From the NCBI RefSeq assembly GCF_017874595.1, contig NZ_JAGILA010000004.1, positions 62,001-126,000 of the forward strand: DNA of 64,000 bases, written 5' to 3'. This document shows, one piece after another, positions 55,005-63,094 of the stretch. Made by a program: the position numbers and the translations under genes. This stretch comes from Sinorhizobium kostiense (lineage in GTDB: Bacteria > Pseudomonadota > Alphaproteobacteria > Rhizobiales > Rhizobiaceae). The notes below the pieces were generated by a model. It was given only the letters and a program-made list of their open reading frames with translations. It was not told the origin of the DNA and searched no databases. Numbering within the stretch: the first letter of the stretch is position 1; each line of letters starts with the position of its first letter.

Positions 55005-55346
55005 ATGCCGGAACTCATTGACTTTTCCGATTTCGAACGCGTCGACATCCGCGTCGGCACAATCATCGAGGCCGAGGTCTTTCCCGAGGCGCGCAAGCCG
55101 GCCTACAAGCTGAAAATCGATTTCGGCCCGGAGATCGGTGTAAGGAAATCATCGGCCCAGATCACCGTGCACTACCAGCCCGGGGAACTCGTCGGCCGGC
55201 AGGTCCTCGGTGTCGTCAATTTCCCGCCGCGCCAGATCGGGCCGGTGCGCTCCGAAGTGCTGACCCTCGGTTTTGAGGATGACGCCGGTGCGATCGTGCT
55301 TGCCGCGACCGAAAGGCCGGTGCCGAACGGCAGCAAGCTGATGTGA
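55005..55346 (+). CDS. csaA: tRNA-binding domain protein CsaA
   Basis: A 113-residue CsaA: an OB-fold EMAP/tRNA-binding domain with [29 protein letters not shown] and [22 protein letters not shown]. It acts as a dimeric secretion chaperone that can also bind tRNA. ATG 55005. It follows the LysR gene by 86 bp with no clear functional tie. Confidence 0.93.
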   Translation: MPELIDFSDFERVDIRVGTIIEAEVFPEARKPAYKLKIDFGPEIGVRKSSAQITVHYQPGELVGRQVLGVVNFPPRQIGPVRSEVLTLGFEDDAGAIVLAATERPVPNGSKLM

Positions 55347-55466
55347 ACTGCATTCGGAACTCGTTGCCTTAGAACATTCTGTGACAAGCACAGGTTTGCG
55401 GTCGGAGACGTCGCCTGGGCAGCGCCGAGATCGACGCGCGCAGCGATCGAGGACGTCTTCGAAATG

Positions 55467-56846
55467 TCACGTCGGCACGCGTACCGTTGCCCGCAGACCA
55501 CCGAGCGGGCTCTCCCCAAGCGTTACATTGCCACCATGACTTCGTGCGATGTCGCGAGCAATGGCGAGCCCGAGACCGGTGCCGGAGCTGTCGAGGTTAC
55601 GGGCTTCGTCGAGACGGAAGAAAGGCTTGAACACATCTTCCCGCGCCGGCTCCGGGATGCCGGGACCGTCGTCGTCCACGGTGATGGTGAGCCATTTGGC
55701 GCCGTGGCGCGCCTCGACGCACACCGTGCCCGCATAGCGATAGGCGTTTGAAACGAGGTTGACGAGGAGCCGGGTGAAGGCGTTTGGACGAACCTGAACC
55801 TCGTCCTCTCCCACGATCGAGGTGGTGAGCGACTTGCCGAAAAGCTCGGCTTCCGCCGCAAAGCGGGCCATGAGGTCACTGAGCTTCAATTCGCCGACGT
55901 CTTCTTCCGCCTCGCCGCGGGCGAAGGCGAGATAGCCCTCCAGCATGTTCTGCATGTCCTCGACGTCCTGGTTCAGGCTTTCAAGATCCGGGTTGTCGCC
56001 GGCAAGGGCCAGTTGCAGCTTGAAGCGCGTCAGGATCGTTCGCAGGTCGTGGCTGACGCCGGTCAGCATCGCGGTGCGCTGCTCTATCTGGCGTTCGATA
56101 CGTTCACGCATCAGGATGAAGGCGAGGCCGGCGCGCCGGATCTCTTCGGCGCCACGCGGAGCGAAATCATCGATCTTCTGCCCTTTGCCGAAGCTCTCGG
56201 CGGCGTGCGCCAATGCAAGAATCGGCCTGATCTGCCCGCGCAGGAAAAGAATGGCGATAGCCAGCAGCACCAGGGAGGCGCCGACCATCCACACGAGGAA
56301 GATATGGGTGTTCGACGCGTAGGCCTGGTTGCGCCGGGCATAGACCCGAAGAATGCGGTCGTCTTCGAGTTTGATGCGGATTTCGACGATTTTCGAATTG
56401 CCGACGGTGTCGATCCAGAAGGGGCGGCGGATCTGGTTCGATATTTCCTCGCTCAGAATGTGGTCGAGGATCTCGAAGAAAGGTTTCGGCCGCGGCGCCG
56501 GTAGTTCGCCGCCAGGCTCCACGCTGATGTTGAGATCGAGCTGTTCGCGGGCTATGCGGACGACCTGATCGATATCGCCCTCGCGCGGAAAGGTCGTGAT
56601 CAGATCGACCACCGCGGCGATGTCGTTGGTTACCGCGGCCGAGAGGCGTTGGGTGACGAGCTGCCAGTGCCGCTCCATGAAGACGAACGCGACAACAGAC
56701 TGCAGAAGGACCATCGGAATGACGACGATCAGCAGCGAGCGGGCGTAAAGCCCGATAGGCACGCGGCGGCGCAGCCATCGGGTCAGGCGCTTCAGGGCGC
56801 CGTCGGCGGGGCTCGATCTCTCTCGCCTGAGGCTGTCAGTTGCCAT
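55467..56846 (-). CDS. EnvZ-like sensor histidine kinase
   Basis: 459 residues: two membrane helices (IGLYARSLLIVVIPMVLLQ near 31-50 and IFLVWMVGASLVLLAIAILF near 183-202), a periplasmic domain, HAMP, and a kinase core with H-box LTGVSHDLRTILTRF, N-box NLVSNAYRYA, DDDGPGIP and GTGLGLAI. The H-box has Ile where most EnvZ-like kinases have Pro (HDLRTPLTR). It pairs with the response regulator 55 bp upstream. Confidence 0.92.
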   Translation of the reverse strand: MATDSLRRERSSPADGALKRLTRWLRRRVPIGLYARSLLIVVIPMVLLQSVVAFVFMERHWQLVTQRLSAAVTNDIAAVVDLITTFPREGDIDQVVRIAREQLDLNISVEPGGELPAPRPKPFFEILDHILSEEISNQIRRPFWIDTVGNSKIVEIRIKLEDDRILRVYARRNQAYASNTHIFLVWMVGASLVLLAIAILFLRGQIRPILALAHAAESFGKGQKIDDFAPRGAEEIRRAGLAFILMRERIERQIEQRTAMLTGVSHDLRTILTRFKLQLALAGDNPDLESLNQDVEDMQNMLEGYLAFARGEAEEDVGELKLSDLMARFAAEAELFGKSLTTSIVGEDEVQVRPNAFTRLLVNLVSNAYRYAGTVCVEARHGAKWLTITVDDDGPGIPEPAREDVFKPFFRLDEARNLDSSGTGLGLAIARDIARSHGGNVTLGESPLGGLRATVRVPT

Positions 56847-56901
56847 GACTCGCTTGCTTCGGTTTCCGGCACGTACCCTATGTTAGGGTCAGCGGCGGGG
56901 A

Positions 56902-57603
56902 TTAGTCCACGCTCAATCTGTAGCCGATGCCGCGGACCGTCTGCAGCCAGACGGGATTGGAGGGATCGTCCTCGATCTTGCGCCTCAACCGGTTGATCTG
57001 CACGTCGATCGTCCGTTCGCCGACCTCCGCGTCGTCGCCGATGAGTTCGTGACGAGGTATGGTCTCTCCAGCGCGCTGCGAAAAGAGCGTCATTATTTCC
57101 TGCTCGCGATCGGTCAGCCGGATGTGCTCGGCACCACGGCGAAGCTCCTTGCGCACGACCGAAAAGGTGTACGGCCCAAAGATGACCTGATCGACCTTAG
57201 GCGCCTGGGCAGGTTGGTTGCGGCGCAGGATGTTGTTGATCCTGAGCACGAGTTCGCGCGGCTCAAATGGCTTCGGCAGGTAATCGTCTGCGCCTGCCTC
57301 GAGCCCTTCGATGCGCGAATTCGTCTCCGCGAGCGCCGTCAGCATGATGATCGGAACCGTCTTGAGCTCTCTCAGGCTCTGAGTCAGCGCGATGCCGCTT
57401 TCGCCCGGCATCATCACGTCGACGATCAGGAGATCGAAATCGAGGCCAACGAGTTTGCGCCGTGCCTCGGGTGCGTCGGCGGCCGTGGTAACCCGAAAGC
57501 CCTGTTCAACCAGATAGCGATTGAGCAGATCGCGAATGCGCCGGTCGTCGTCGACGATCAGAAGATGCGCCGCGTTATCGGAGACTTTCGCTTTTTCCTT
57601 CAT
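56902..57603 (-). CDS. OmpR/PetR-type response regulator
   Basis: 233 residues from ATG 57603 (GAGGA upstream; longer frame rejected). Receiver with LLIVDDDRRIRDLLNRYL, phospho-acceptor Asp in LLIVDVMMPGESG and Lys in DDYLPKPFEPREL; winged-helix output ending GERTIDVQINRLRRKI and VRGIGYRL. The gene order MarR-regulator-kinase is that of the petP-petR loci of alphaproteobacteria, so it is probably the PetR orthologue. Confidence 0.92.
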   Translation of the reverse strand: MKEKAKVSDNAAHLLIVDDDRRIRDLLNRYLVEQGFRVTTAADAPEARRKLVGLDFDLLIVDVMMPGESGIALTQSLRELKTVPIIMLTALAETNSRIEGLEAGADDYLPKPFEPRELVLRINNILRRNQPAQAPKVDQVIFGPYTFSVVRKELRRGAEHIRLTDREQEIMTLFSQRAGETIPRHELIGDDAEVGERTIDVQINRLRRKIEDDPSNPVWLQTVRGIGYRLSVD

Positions 57604-57811
57604 CGCTATCCTCGCTTCAGGCGACATCGAATCGGCCGTTCTCCACCGCATCTCACCTCAAATCCGAGCGGATTTAAGGATAAAAGAGGCGGCGCGTAAA
57701 CGTGCCGTGGGTCATTTCAGGCGCAAGGTCGCCGTAGCTCGTTGAATTTCTGCATGTGTGTGTCCTCGAAACGGCTCCGCCCGGAGACACGCAGTGGTGG
57801 GGGGTTTGGGG

Positions 57812-58288
57812 TTACCCCGTAGCGCTGTTTCTCATGTTCGTGAGAAAGCGTTTCACGACATTGCGCGCGCCAGGCCCTGTTTTGGCCAATGCATCGGCTA
57901 TGCGGCGGGACTGTGGCTCGGCAAGCGCCCTTGCCAGGGCCTGGCCTTCCTTGGTGGTGTAGAGCATCCGCTGGCGCCTGTCTTCCGGCCCGGTCACCTG
58001 CCGGACATAGCCGGAATCGATCAGTTGCTTCAGGACACGGGCGAGACTCTGCTTGGTAATCTTCAGCGTGTCGAGGAGATCTGCGACGGTCATGCCCGGC
58101 TCGCGATTGACAAAGTGCACGACCCGGTGGTGCGCACGGCCGAACCCGCTCTTTTCGAGGATGGCATCCGGATCGCTGGTGAAGTCGCGATAGGCGAAGA
58201 ACAGAAGCTCGATGATCTCGAAGTCGATCGGGTCCTCGTCCTTGCCCTCGGTCACGTACTGGCTGTTGTCCCTGGATTGGCCGGCCAC
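57812..58288 (-). CDS. MarR family regulator, PetP-like
   Basis: 158 residues with a winged helix: FVNREPGMTVADLLDTLKITKQSLARVLKQL and the wing DRRQRMLYTTKEGQALA. I choose GTG 58288 because AAGGGG lies 9-14 bases upstream; a GTG at 58306 has no such site. The inverted pair CTAGAA (58330-58335) and TTCTAG (58370-58375), about 40 bp upstream of the start, may be an operator. It lies before the PetR-like gene on the same strand, 208 bp apart. Confidence 0.85.
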   Translation of the reverse strand: MAGQSRDNSQYVTEGKDEDPIDFEIIELLFFAYRDFTSDPDAILEKSGFGRAHHRVVHFVNREPGMTVADLLDTLKITKQSLARVLKQLIDSGYVRQVTGPEDRRQRMLYTTKEGQALARALAEPQSRRIADALAKTGPGARNVVKRFLTNMRNSATG

Positions 58289-58538
58289 GCAGTCATTCCC
58301 CTTCACGCAATTTGCTGTTCGTAGAACATCTAGAAAATTCTGTCAGCTTTATTGACTTAATTCTAGCGGGAGACAGCGTTCGCGCTGCAAATGCGGCGGC
58401 ATCGCCGTGCGAAAAAGCGGCGTCCACGAAGTTGGCTATGTCAAACGAATGAGAATGGCAACGCGGCGGCTCGCATAAGGGCGCAACAGGCGGCACACCG
58501 GCCGCCTGTTCGTCGTGCACAGGTGATCGGATCTCGCG

Positions 58539-59162
58539 TCAACGATAGATGTAGACGATCCGGCGAGTCGACGGCTCGACCAGCACCGGCTGGTTGTTCA
58601 CGACCACATATTCATATTCGTAATCCGGAATGGTGCGAACGGCGACACTGCGCGGCACAGTCGCGCCAAGGACGACCTCACCCTCGAGGAAAACCGGATC
58701 TACCGGATTTTCGGTGATAAAGGTCCTGACAGTCGGGGGCGGCGCGATGGGCTGGATCTCATCGACCGATCCTACCAGTTCCAGCGGTTCTGGGCCGACG
58801 GTGACCGTGCTTCCCGTGGCCTCGTAACTGACGACGGGAACGCCGAGCTCGGCGCGGCGCTCGGAGATCACTACGGTGGAGCCGCCGGCATCGGCTGCAA
58901 GATACTTCGCGTAAGCCCAGCCGCTTACCGTTCCGACATTGACGCGGCACCAGTTGCTGCCTTCCAGGCAGCCCTCGAGTGCGGCTGCGCTACCACGGGC
59001 GGCAACCCCGAGAACGGGATATTGCGGCCCCGGGCCGGCGCGCACGTTGAGGTCGGTCACCACAGTCGCGCTCGTGGCCGCATAAACAGCCGGGACACCT
59101 GCTGCGAGGATCAGGCCCGCTGTTGCTGCCACTCGAATCACATGCGGGAAGAGGTTGCTCAT
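58539..59162 (-). CDS. Exported SH3b - DUF1236 protein
   Basis: 207 residues: signal peptide ending GVPAVYA, a bacterial SH3 domain at about 30-85 (TDLNVRAGPGPQYPVLGVA, WCRVNVGTVSGWAYAKYL), and a C-terminal DUF1236-like module (VVLGATVPRSVAVRTIPDYEY, ending in RRIVYIYR). Periplasmic, perhaps binding cell wall. ATG 59162 follows GAGGAG. Common and often multicopy in Rhizobiales. Confidence 0.87.
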   Translation of the reverse strand: MSNLFPHVIRVAATAGLILAAGVPAVYAATSATVVTDLNVRAGPGPQYPVLGVAARGSAAALEGCLEGSNWCRVNVGTVSGWAYAKYLAADAGGSTVVISERRAELGVPVVSYEATGSTVTVGPEPLELVGSVDEIQPIAPPPTVRTFITENPVDPVFLEGEVVLGATVPRSVAVRTIPDYEYEYVVVNNQPVLVEPSTRRIVYIYR

Positions 59163-59343
59163 CTTTTTCTCCTCATTCTGATGAACGCAAAAACGCGCCC
59201 CGCTGCAGTGATGTTCCCCCCGTGACATCACGAAATGTGTGGTTGAGCCATATTGCAGCCCGAGGCGTGCAGCGATTCCCGCCGAGGACAGGAAATCATT
59301 GGCAAGATGTTGTTTTCGGCTGCGCCGTAGAGGGTCGGAGGAA

Positions 59344-59523
59344 ATGGGTGACGAGATGCAGAAGAAACCTATGCGTGAAATCAGCGCTACAGAACGACAG
59401 CTGCGTCCGCTGGTGGTCGTCGTCTTTTCGGCCAAGCTGGCCGTCGCCGCGCTGTTACTCACGACGGTGCAACTCGCGCCGCCTGCGCCTGCGCCTGCGC
59501 CCGAAGTCGTGGCGCTTCGCTGA
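59344..59523 (+). CDS. Small single-span membrane protein (59 aa)
   Basis: A short frame with an excellent ribosome site (GGAGGAA right before ATG 59344; a second ATG at 59356). A polar N terminus (QKKPMREISATERQLRPL) is followed by one hydrophobic span (VVVVFSAKLAVAALLLTTVQL) and a tail of Ala-Pro repeats (PPAPAPAPEV). It has the look of a real inner-membrane microprotein. Function unknown. Confidence 0.5.
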   Translation: MGDEMQKKPMREISATERQLRPLVVVVFSAKLAVAALLLTTVQLAPPAPAPAPEVVALR

Positions 59524-59603
59524 CGAGCGATTCCTCGCTTTCGCTGTCATTCCGCTCATATATCGCTATAGGTGGCCCTGAGCGCGGTGCGCGACGGCTA
59601 CTG

Positions 59604-59698
59604 ATGTTCTCCTTAAATCGACCTCGATATAAGGACAGAGATTATGCGGTAGGTTCACAGCGGACCCTTGTGCGTCTAGTAGGACGCGGCGCCGTAAC
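59604..59698 (+). repeat. Two-module intergenic palindromic repeat (copy 5)
   Basis: Module one is almost perfect here: TCCTTAAATCGacctCGATATAAGGA. Module two runs from CACAGCGGACCC through TGCGTCTAGTAGGACGCGG to GCCGTAAC. Same architecture as the copies near 15.4, 44.7, 46.2 and 51.8 kb. It sits 20 bp before the MBL hydrolase start, so it will be part of that mRNA leader. Confidence 0.6.
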
Positions 59699-59717
59699 GA
59701 ACGTTCACGAGCGAGGC

Positions 59718-60368
59718 ATGGTCGGCATGTTACAGGCGGGCATTATCCCGGTTACCCATTTTCAGCAGAACTGCACGGTTCTGTTCGACAGCGAGACGAA
59801 GGAGGGCGTCATCGTCGACCCCGGTGGCGATGTCGACGTCATCCTGCAGACCATCCGGGAAAATGGCATTACCCTCAAGGCGATCTGGCTGACCCACGGC
59901 CATATCGATCATGCGGGCGGCGCGAAGGAATTGAAGGAAGCACTAGGGCTCGAAATCATCGGGCCGCATAAGGATGACCAGCCGCTGCTGGAGCGGTTGG
60001 AGGCACAGGCGGAGCGCTTCGGCCTCGCCATGAAGGTGGAGAACGTGCTGCCCGATCGTTGGCTGGAGGAGGGCGATACGGTTTCCTTCGGCACGTATGA
60101 CTTCGAGGTGCTGCATTGTCCTGGCCATGCTCCCGGCCATGTCGTCTATTTCAATCGCGCGCAGAATTTCGCCCATGTCGGCGACGTGTTGTTCCATGGG
60201 TCAATCGGGCGCACCGATCTGCCGGGCGGCAATCACCAGCAACTGCTCGCTTCAATCCGCGACAAGATCCTGCCGCTCGGCGACGACGTCGGATTCATCT
60301 GCGGCCACGGTCCCGGCGGCAGGATCGGCGAGGAGCGCCGCAACAATCCGTTTCTGCGCGGACTTTAA
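59718..60368 (+). CDS. MBL-fold hydrolase (glyoxalase II-like)
   Basis: 216 residues. Metal motif THGHIDHAGG, then HCPGHAPGHVVYF, VGDVLFHGSIGRTDLPGG and a final CGHGPGG. This is the YcbL-type group of glyoxalase II-like thioester hydrolases. I use ATG 59718; ATG 59727 (start MLQAGIIPVTHF) fits the GAGG site as well. Cytosolic. Confidence 0.9.
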   Translation: MVGMLQAGIIPVTHFQQNCTVLFDSETKEGVIVDPGGDVDVILQTIRENGITLKAIWLTHGHIDHAGGAKELKEALGLEIIGPHKDDQPLLERLEAQAERFGLAMKVENVLPDRWLEEGDTVSFGTYDFEVLHCPGHAPGHVVYFNRAQNFAHVGDVLFHGSIGRTDLPGGNHQQLLASIRDKILPLGDDVGFICGHGPGGRIGEERRNNPFLRGL

Positions 60369-60452
60369 AGAGCCGGCGGAGACCTCGACGCCTCTGCCCG
60401 AAAATCGGAACCGCTTGGCAAGCGCCATGCGTATAAGGCGCCTTGGCCATGG

Positions 60453-60485
60453 AAAAGCCGCGCCCCTCGGGGGAGGGCGCGGCTT
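60453..60485 (-). terminator. Rho-independent terminator after the BA14K gene
   Basis: On the minus strand AAGCCGCGCCC pairs with GGGCGCGGCTT, ending in TTTT; the stem is 11 bp with a C/G-rich loop. It begins about 20 bp after the BA14K stop and also faces the end of the MBL gene, so it may serve both directions. Confidence 0.82.
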
Positions 60486-60504
60486 GTCAGTCTGTCTGAA
60501 GCGC

Positions 60505-60906
60505 TTAGCCGGCGGTGCAGAAATGGCTGCGTCCGTCATAGCCGATGAAGGTGCCGCTGTCCGGGTCGAAAGAGCGATAGCGCTGCGAGCAGTAACGGTA
60601 CCAAGCCGGAGTCCAGGGCTCGAGACCGTAGCTCTCGACCACAACGGGACGATAGACCGGGCGGGGGCGGTAGACCGGGCGCGGCTCGTAATATTCGGGT
60701 TCCGGATCGATATAGACCCGTTCGCTGTAACGCGGCTGCGAGGCGATCGCGCCGCCGAGGATCATGCCTGTGGCGAGGCCCACTGCGCCTGCTGCCAGTG
60801 CATCGCCGTGATGACGGCGGTGGTCTGCATGGGCAGAGCCGAAGGTCGGAAGGACCATGGCGGCCGCGGCAACAGAGAGAACGGCTGCTTTGAGGAGTTT
60901 GTTCAT
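60505..60906 (-). CDS. BA14K family protein
   Basis: A 133-residue exported protein: signal peptide (AAVLSVAAAAMVLPTFGSAHA), a Gly/Ala-rich hydrophobic stretch, a Tyr/Pro/Arg-rich repeat region (YYEPRPVYRPRPVYRP), and the BA14K signature WYRYCSQRYRSFDPDSGTFI-GYDGRSHFC. Homologous to the 14-kDa lectin-like immunogen of Brucella. Likely periplasmic or outer-membrane associated. Confidence 0.93.
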   Translation of the reverse strand: MNKLLKAAVLSVAAAAMVLPTFGSAHADHRRHHGDALAAGAVGLATGMILGGAIASQPRYSERVYIDPEPEYYEPRPVYRPRPVYRPVVVESYGLEPWTPAWYRYCSQRYRSFDPDSGTFIGYDGRSHFCTAG

Positions 60907-60996
60907 GGGCTGCTATCCTTGGGCATTTGCGCCGGATCCTCTCCGGCTTTCATGATGGCAAAATCTATCGGCGGTTAACTGAATGGAACCTGAATG

Positions 60997-61025
60997 AAAA
61001 AAAGCCCGGCATCGCGCTGCCGGGC
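60997..61025 (-). terminator. Rho-independent terminator of the cold-shock gene
   Basis: On the minus strand GCCCGGC, an 8-nt loop and GCCGGGC form a perfect 7-bp stem followed by seven T. It starts about 30 bp after the csp stop. Confidence 0.88.
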
Positions 61026-61055
61026 GGAAGATAACATCGCTGGATAGATGGTATG

Positions 61056-61268
61056 TCAGCCGACGATTTGAAGGTTGACCGCTTTCGGGCCCTTGCCGCG
61101 GCGATCCGGTTCGGTATCGAAGGATACCTTCTGATTTTCCGTGAGGCCGCTCAGGCCGGAAGCCTGTACGGCGGAAATATGTACGAAGATATCTGCGCCA
61201 CCGTTTTCAGGCTTGATGAAGCCAAAGCCCTTGTCGGTATTGAAGAATTTTACAGTGCCAGTCTCCAT
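61056..61268 (-). CDS. Cold shock domain protein (CspA family)
   Basis: A 70-residue single-stranded nucleic acid chaperone with RNP1 KGFGFI and RNP2 DIFVHISAV. It destabilises RNA secondary structure. ATG 61268 follows AAAAGGACC. A hairpin CCACCCatgaacGGGTGG sits about 20 bases before the ribosome site in the leader and could give temperature control, as in other csp mRNAs (inference). Confidence 0.95.
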   Translation of the reverse strand: METGTVKFFNTDKGFGFIKPENGGADIFVHISAVQASGLSGLTENQKVSFDTEPDRRGKGPKAVNLQIVG

Positions 61269-61932
61269 GCGTCAGGTCCTTTTCTCTCCACCCGTTCATG
61301 GGTGGCATTGCAATTTGCCCAGATGGGCGTGGGGCAGGCAGTTCTCGACAATTGAGGAAAGGGTCCTGTTATCGCGACCATTCACGGAAAGGACTGCAAA
61401 ATAATCCTTCCGCAGCTAGCCGCCCGGAGGGCTTTGCGTCTCCGGCCCGCTTATTTTCAAGATCTTCCCGTGTTCGCAGATTGCCCGAACGGAAGTAAGA
61501 GTGATCAGTTTATTTTGAATTGGCAAGCAAAACTTTTCAGAGATGGAGTTGCTTTATGCCATTGCTCAAAATGCGGTCAATTTCCGGTAAGGGAGGGAAG
61601 ATTGGAGATGTATCGCAAGCTGTTGAATTCGCAGTGCTTTGAAGTCGTTGAGTGTGCCGGCGCACTGTTTGCGCCAAATGCCGTCGCTGTCAAGCATGCC
61701 TCAACTTCGTGCAGCGCCGCAATCGAGCTGCAACTGTCTGATATGTCTCGCTCTTCGGGAAGGCGTGCCTTCCCCCTGCATTTTGCAGGAAAAATGTAAG
61801 ATTAAGCGTCCCTTCCGGCTCGCGGAACTCGTGTTCCATTTTGGCGCGAAGTAGAACGGCTGCAAAACAGTAATAAGTAATATAGATGGTGCGCTCACTT
61901 CGCCCGCGGCAGCAGTATTGTACCGATGGAAC
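61269..61932. other. 664-bp gap, partly AT-rich
   Basis: The left part is the csp leader and promoter. The centre (61500-61900) is lower in GC than its surroundings. A plus-strand frame 61608-61799 (63 residues, starting MYRKLLNSQ) has GGAGGGA about 12 bases upstream but no recognisable features. CCTGCATTTTGCAGG at 61776-61790 is a perfect hairpin followed by AAAAA, which could end a minus-orientated or plus-orientated small RNA. I call no gene. Confidence 0.35.
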
Positions 61933-62889
61933 TCAGGCGGCAGCAGGACTGCGCGTTCTCGTCAGCTCCGGAACGAGTTCGACCAGAAGCATCGCCGCGA
62001 AGATAATGGCGCAGCCGACATAGCCGAGGGGCGGGATGGTTTCGCCCAGCAGCAAGGCGCCGAACAATGCGGCAAAGAGAGCTTCGCTGGACAGGAAGAT
62101 CGCCGCCTGCGGTGCCGTGGTATAGCGCTGGCCGACGACCTGGCAGATGAAGGCGATGCCGCTCGAGAACACGCCCGCATAAAGGATTTCCGGCAGGGCG
62201 CCTTGCACCGCGGAAAGACTTAAAGGCTCGAGGATCGCTGCGAGGACGACGCCGAGAACCGCGCAGACTGCAAACTGGGTCATTGACAGAAGCATCGGTC
62301 GCCCCGTGCCGGCTGCGAAAATGCCGATCAGCATCACCTGGATCGCCCAAAAAAGTGCGCAGACAATCGTCAGAAGATCTCCGCCGTTCAGACCCGAAAG
62401 GGTGCCGCCGCTCAAGAGGAAGATGCCGAGACTCGCCATCAGAGCCGACGGCCAGATGATCCAGTGCGGCCTGCGGCGCAGGAACACCACGGTCAGGACC
62501 GGTACGAAAACGACGTAAAGGCCGGTCAGAAAGCCGGAGTTGGTGACGGTCGTACTGAGCAGCCCAAACTGCTGCGTCACCGCGCCGCCGAACAGCGCAA
62601 GTCCGATGAAGATGAAGTTGCTCATTGCGCCCTTAGCGAGCGGCTTTGCTGTCCGCCGTGCTTCGACAAACACCAGCGGCAGTGCGACGAGCGTAGCGAT
62701 TACGAATCGCAGGCCGATAAACCAGAGCGGGCCGATCGCCTCCATAGCCGTCGACTGAGCGACAAAGCCGGCGCCCCAGATCGAGCCGGAAAAAAGCAGA
62801 AACAGATTGGCCTGGATGCGAGTCACCGGCGCCCTCGTCGCTTTCGTACTGGTTGGGCAATCCAAAGCCGCTTCGCTCTGTGATTGCAT
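61933..62889 (-). CDS. EamA/DMT family transporter
   Basis: 318 residues, ten membrane helices in two EamA repeats (SIWGAGFVAQSTAMEAIGPLW; LYAGVFSSGIAFICQVVGQR). Likely an exporter of amino acids or metabolites. ATG 62889 is used because the frame further upstream (to 62922) lacks a ribosome site; the site at 62889 is also weak. Confidence 0.87.
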   Translation of the reverse strand: MQSQSEAALDCPTSTKATRAPVTRIQANLFLLFSGSIWGAGFVAQSTAMEAIGPLWFIGLRFVIATLVALPLVFVEARRTAKPLAKGAMSNFIFIGLALFGGAVTQQFGLLSTTVTNSGFLTGLYVVFVPVLTVVFLRRRPHWIIWPSALMASLGIFLLSGGTLSGLNGGDLLTIVCALFWAIQVMLIGIFAAGTGRPMLLSMTQFAVCAVLGVVLAAILEPLSLSAVQGALPEILYAGVFSSGIAFICQVVGQRYTTAPQAAIFLSSEALFAALFGALLLGETIPPLGYVGCAIIFAAMLLVELVPELTRTRSPAAA

Positions 62890-63094
62890 CGACGCTCTAC
62901 CAGTTGCCCTTCCCGCGAGCAAGCCTCATCCTCGCCGCCCGCCATCGGAAATCGAGACGAACCTGGTTTGGTGGGAGGGGATCCGGCGCACGGGCCTCGT
63001 CGACGCGAAAGTCTGTGCGGTCGAGGCGGTGGGGTCCGGTCCGGTCTGAAATTCCTGTTCCGCAAGGAGGTGAGGGCGTCGCTTCGAGGCGAGT

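Noticed and set aside
61434-61799. 121-codon plus-strand frame in the AT-rich gap after the cold-shock gene
   Set aside because: No conserved features and no convincing start; a 63-residue sub-frame has a fair ribosome site but nothing else.
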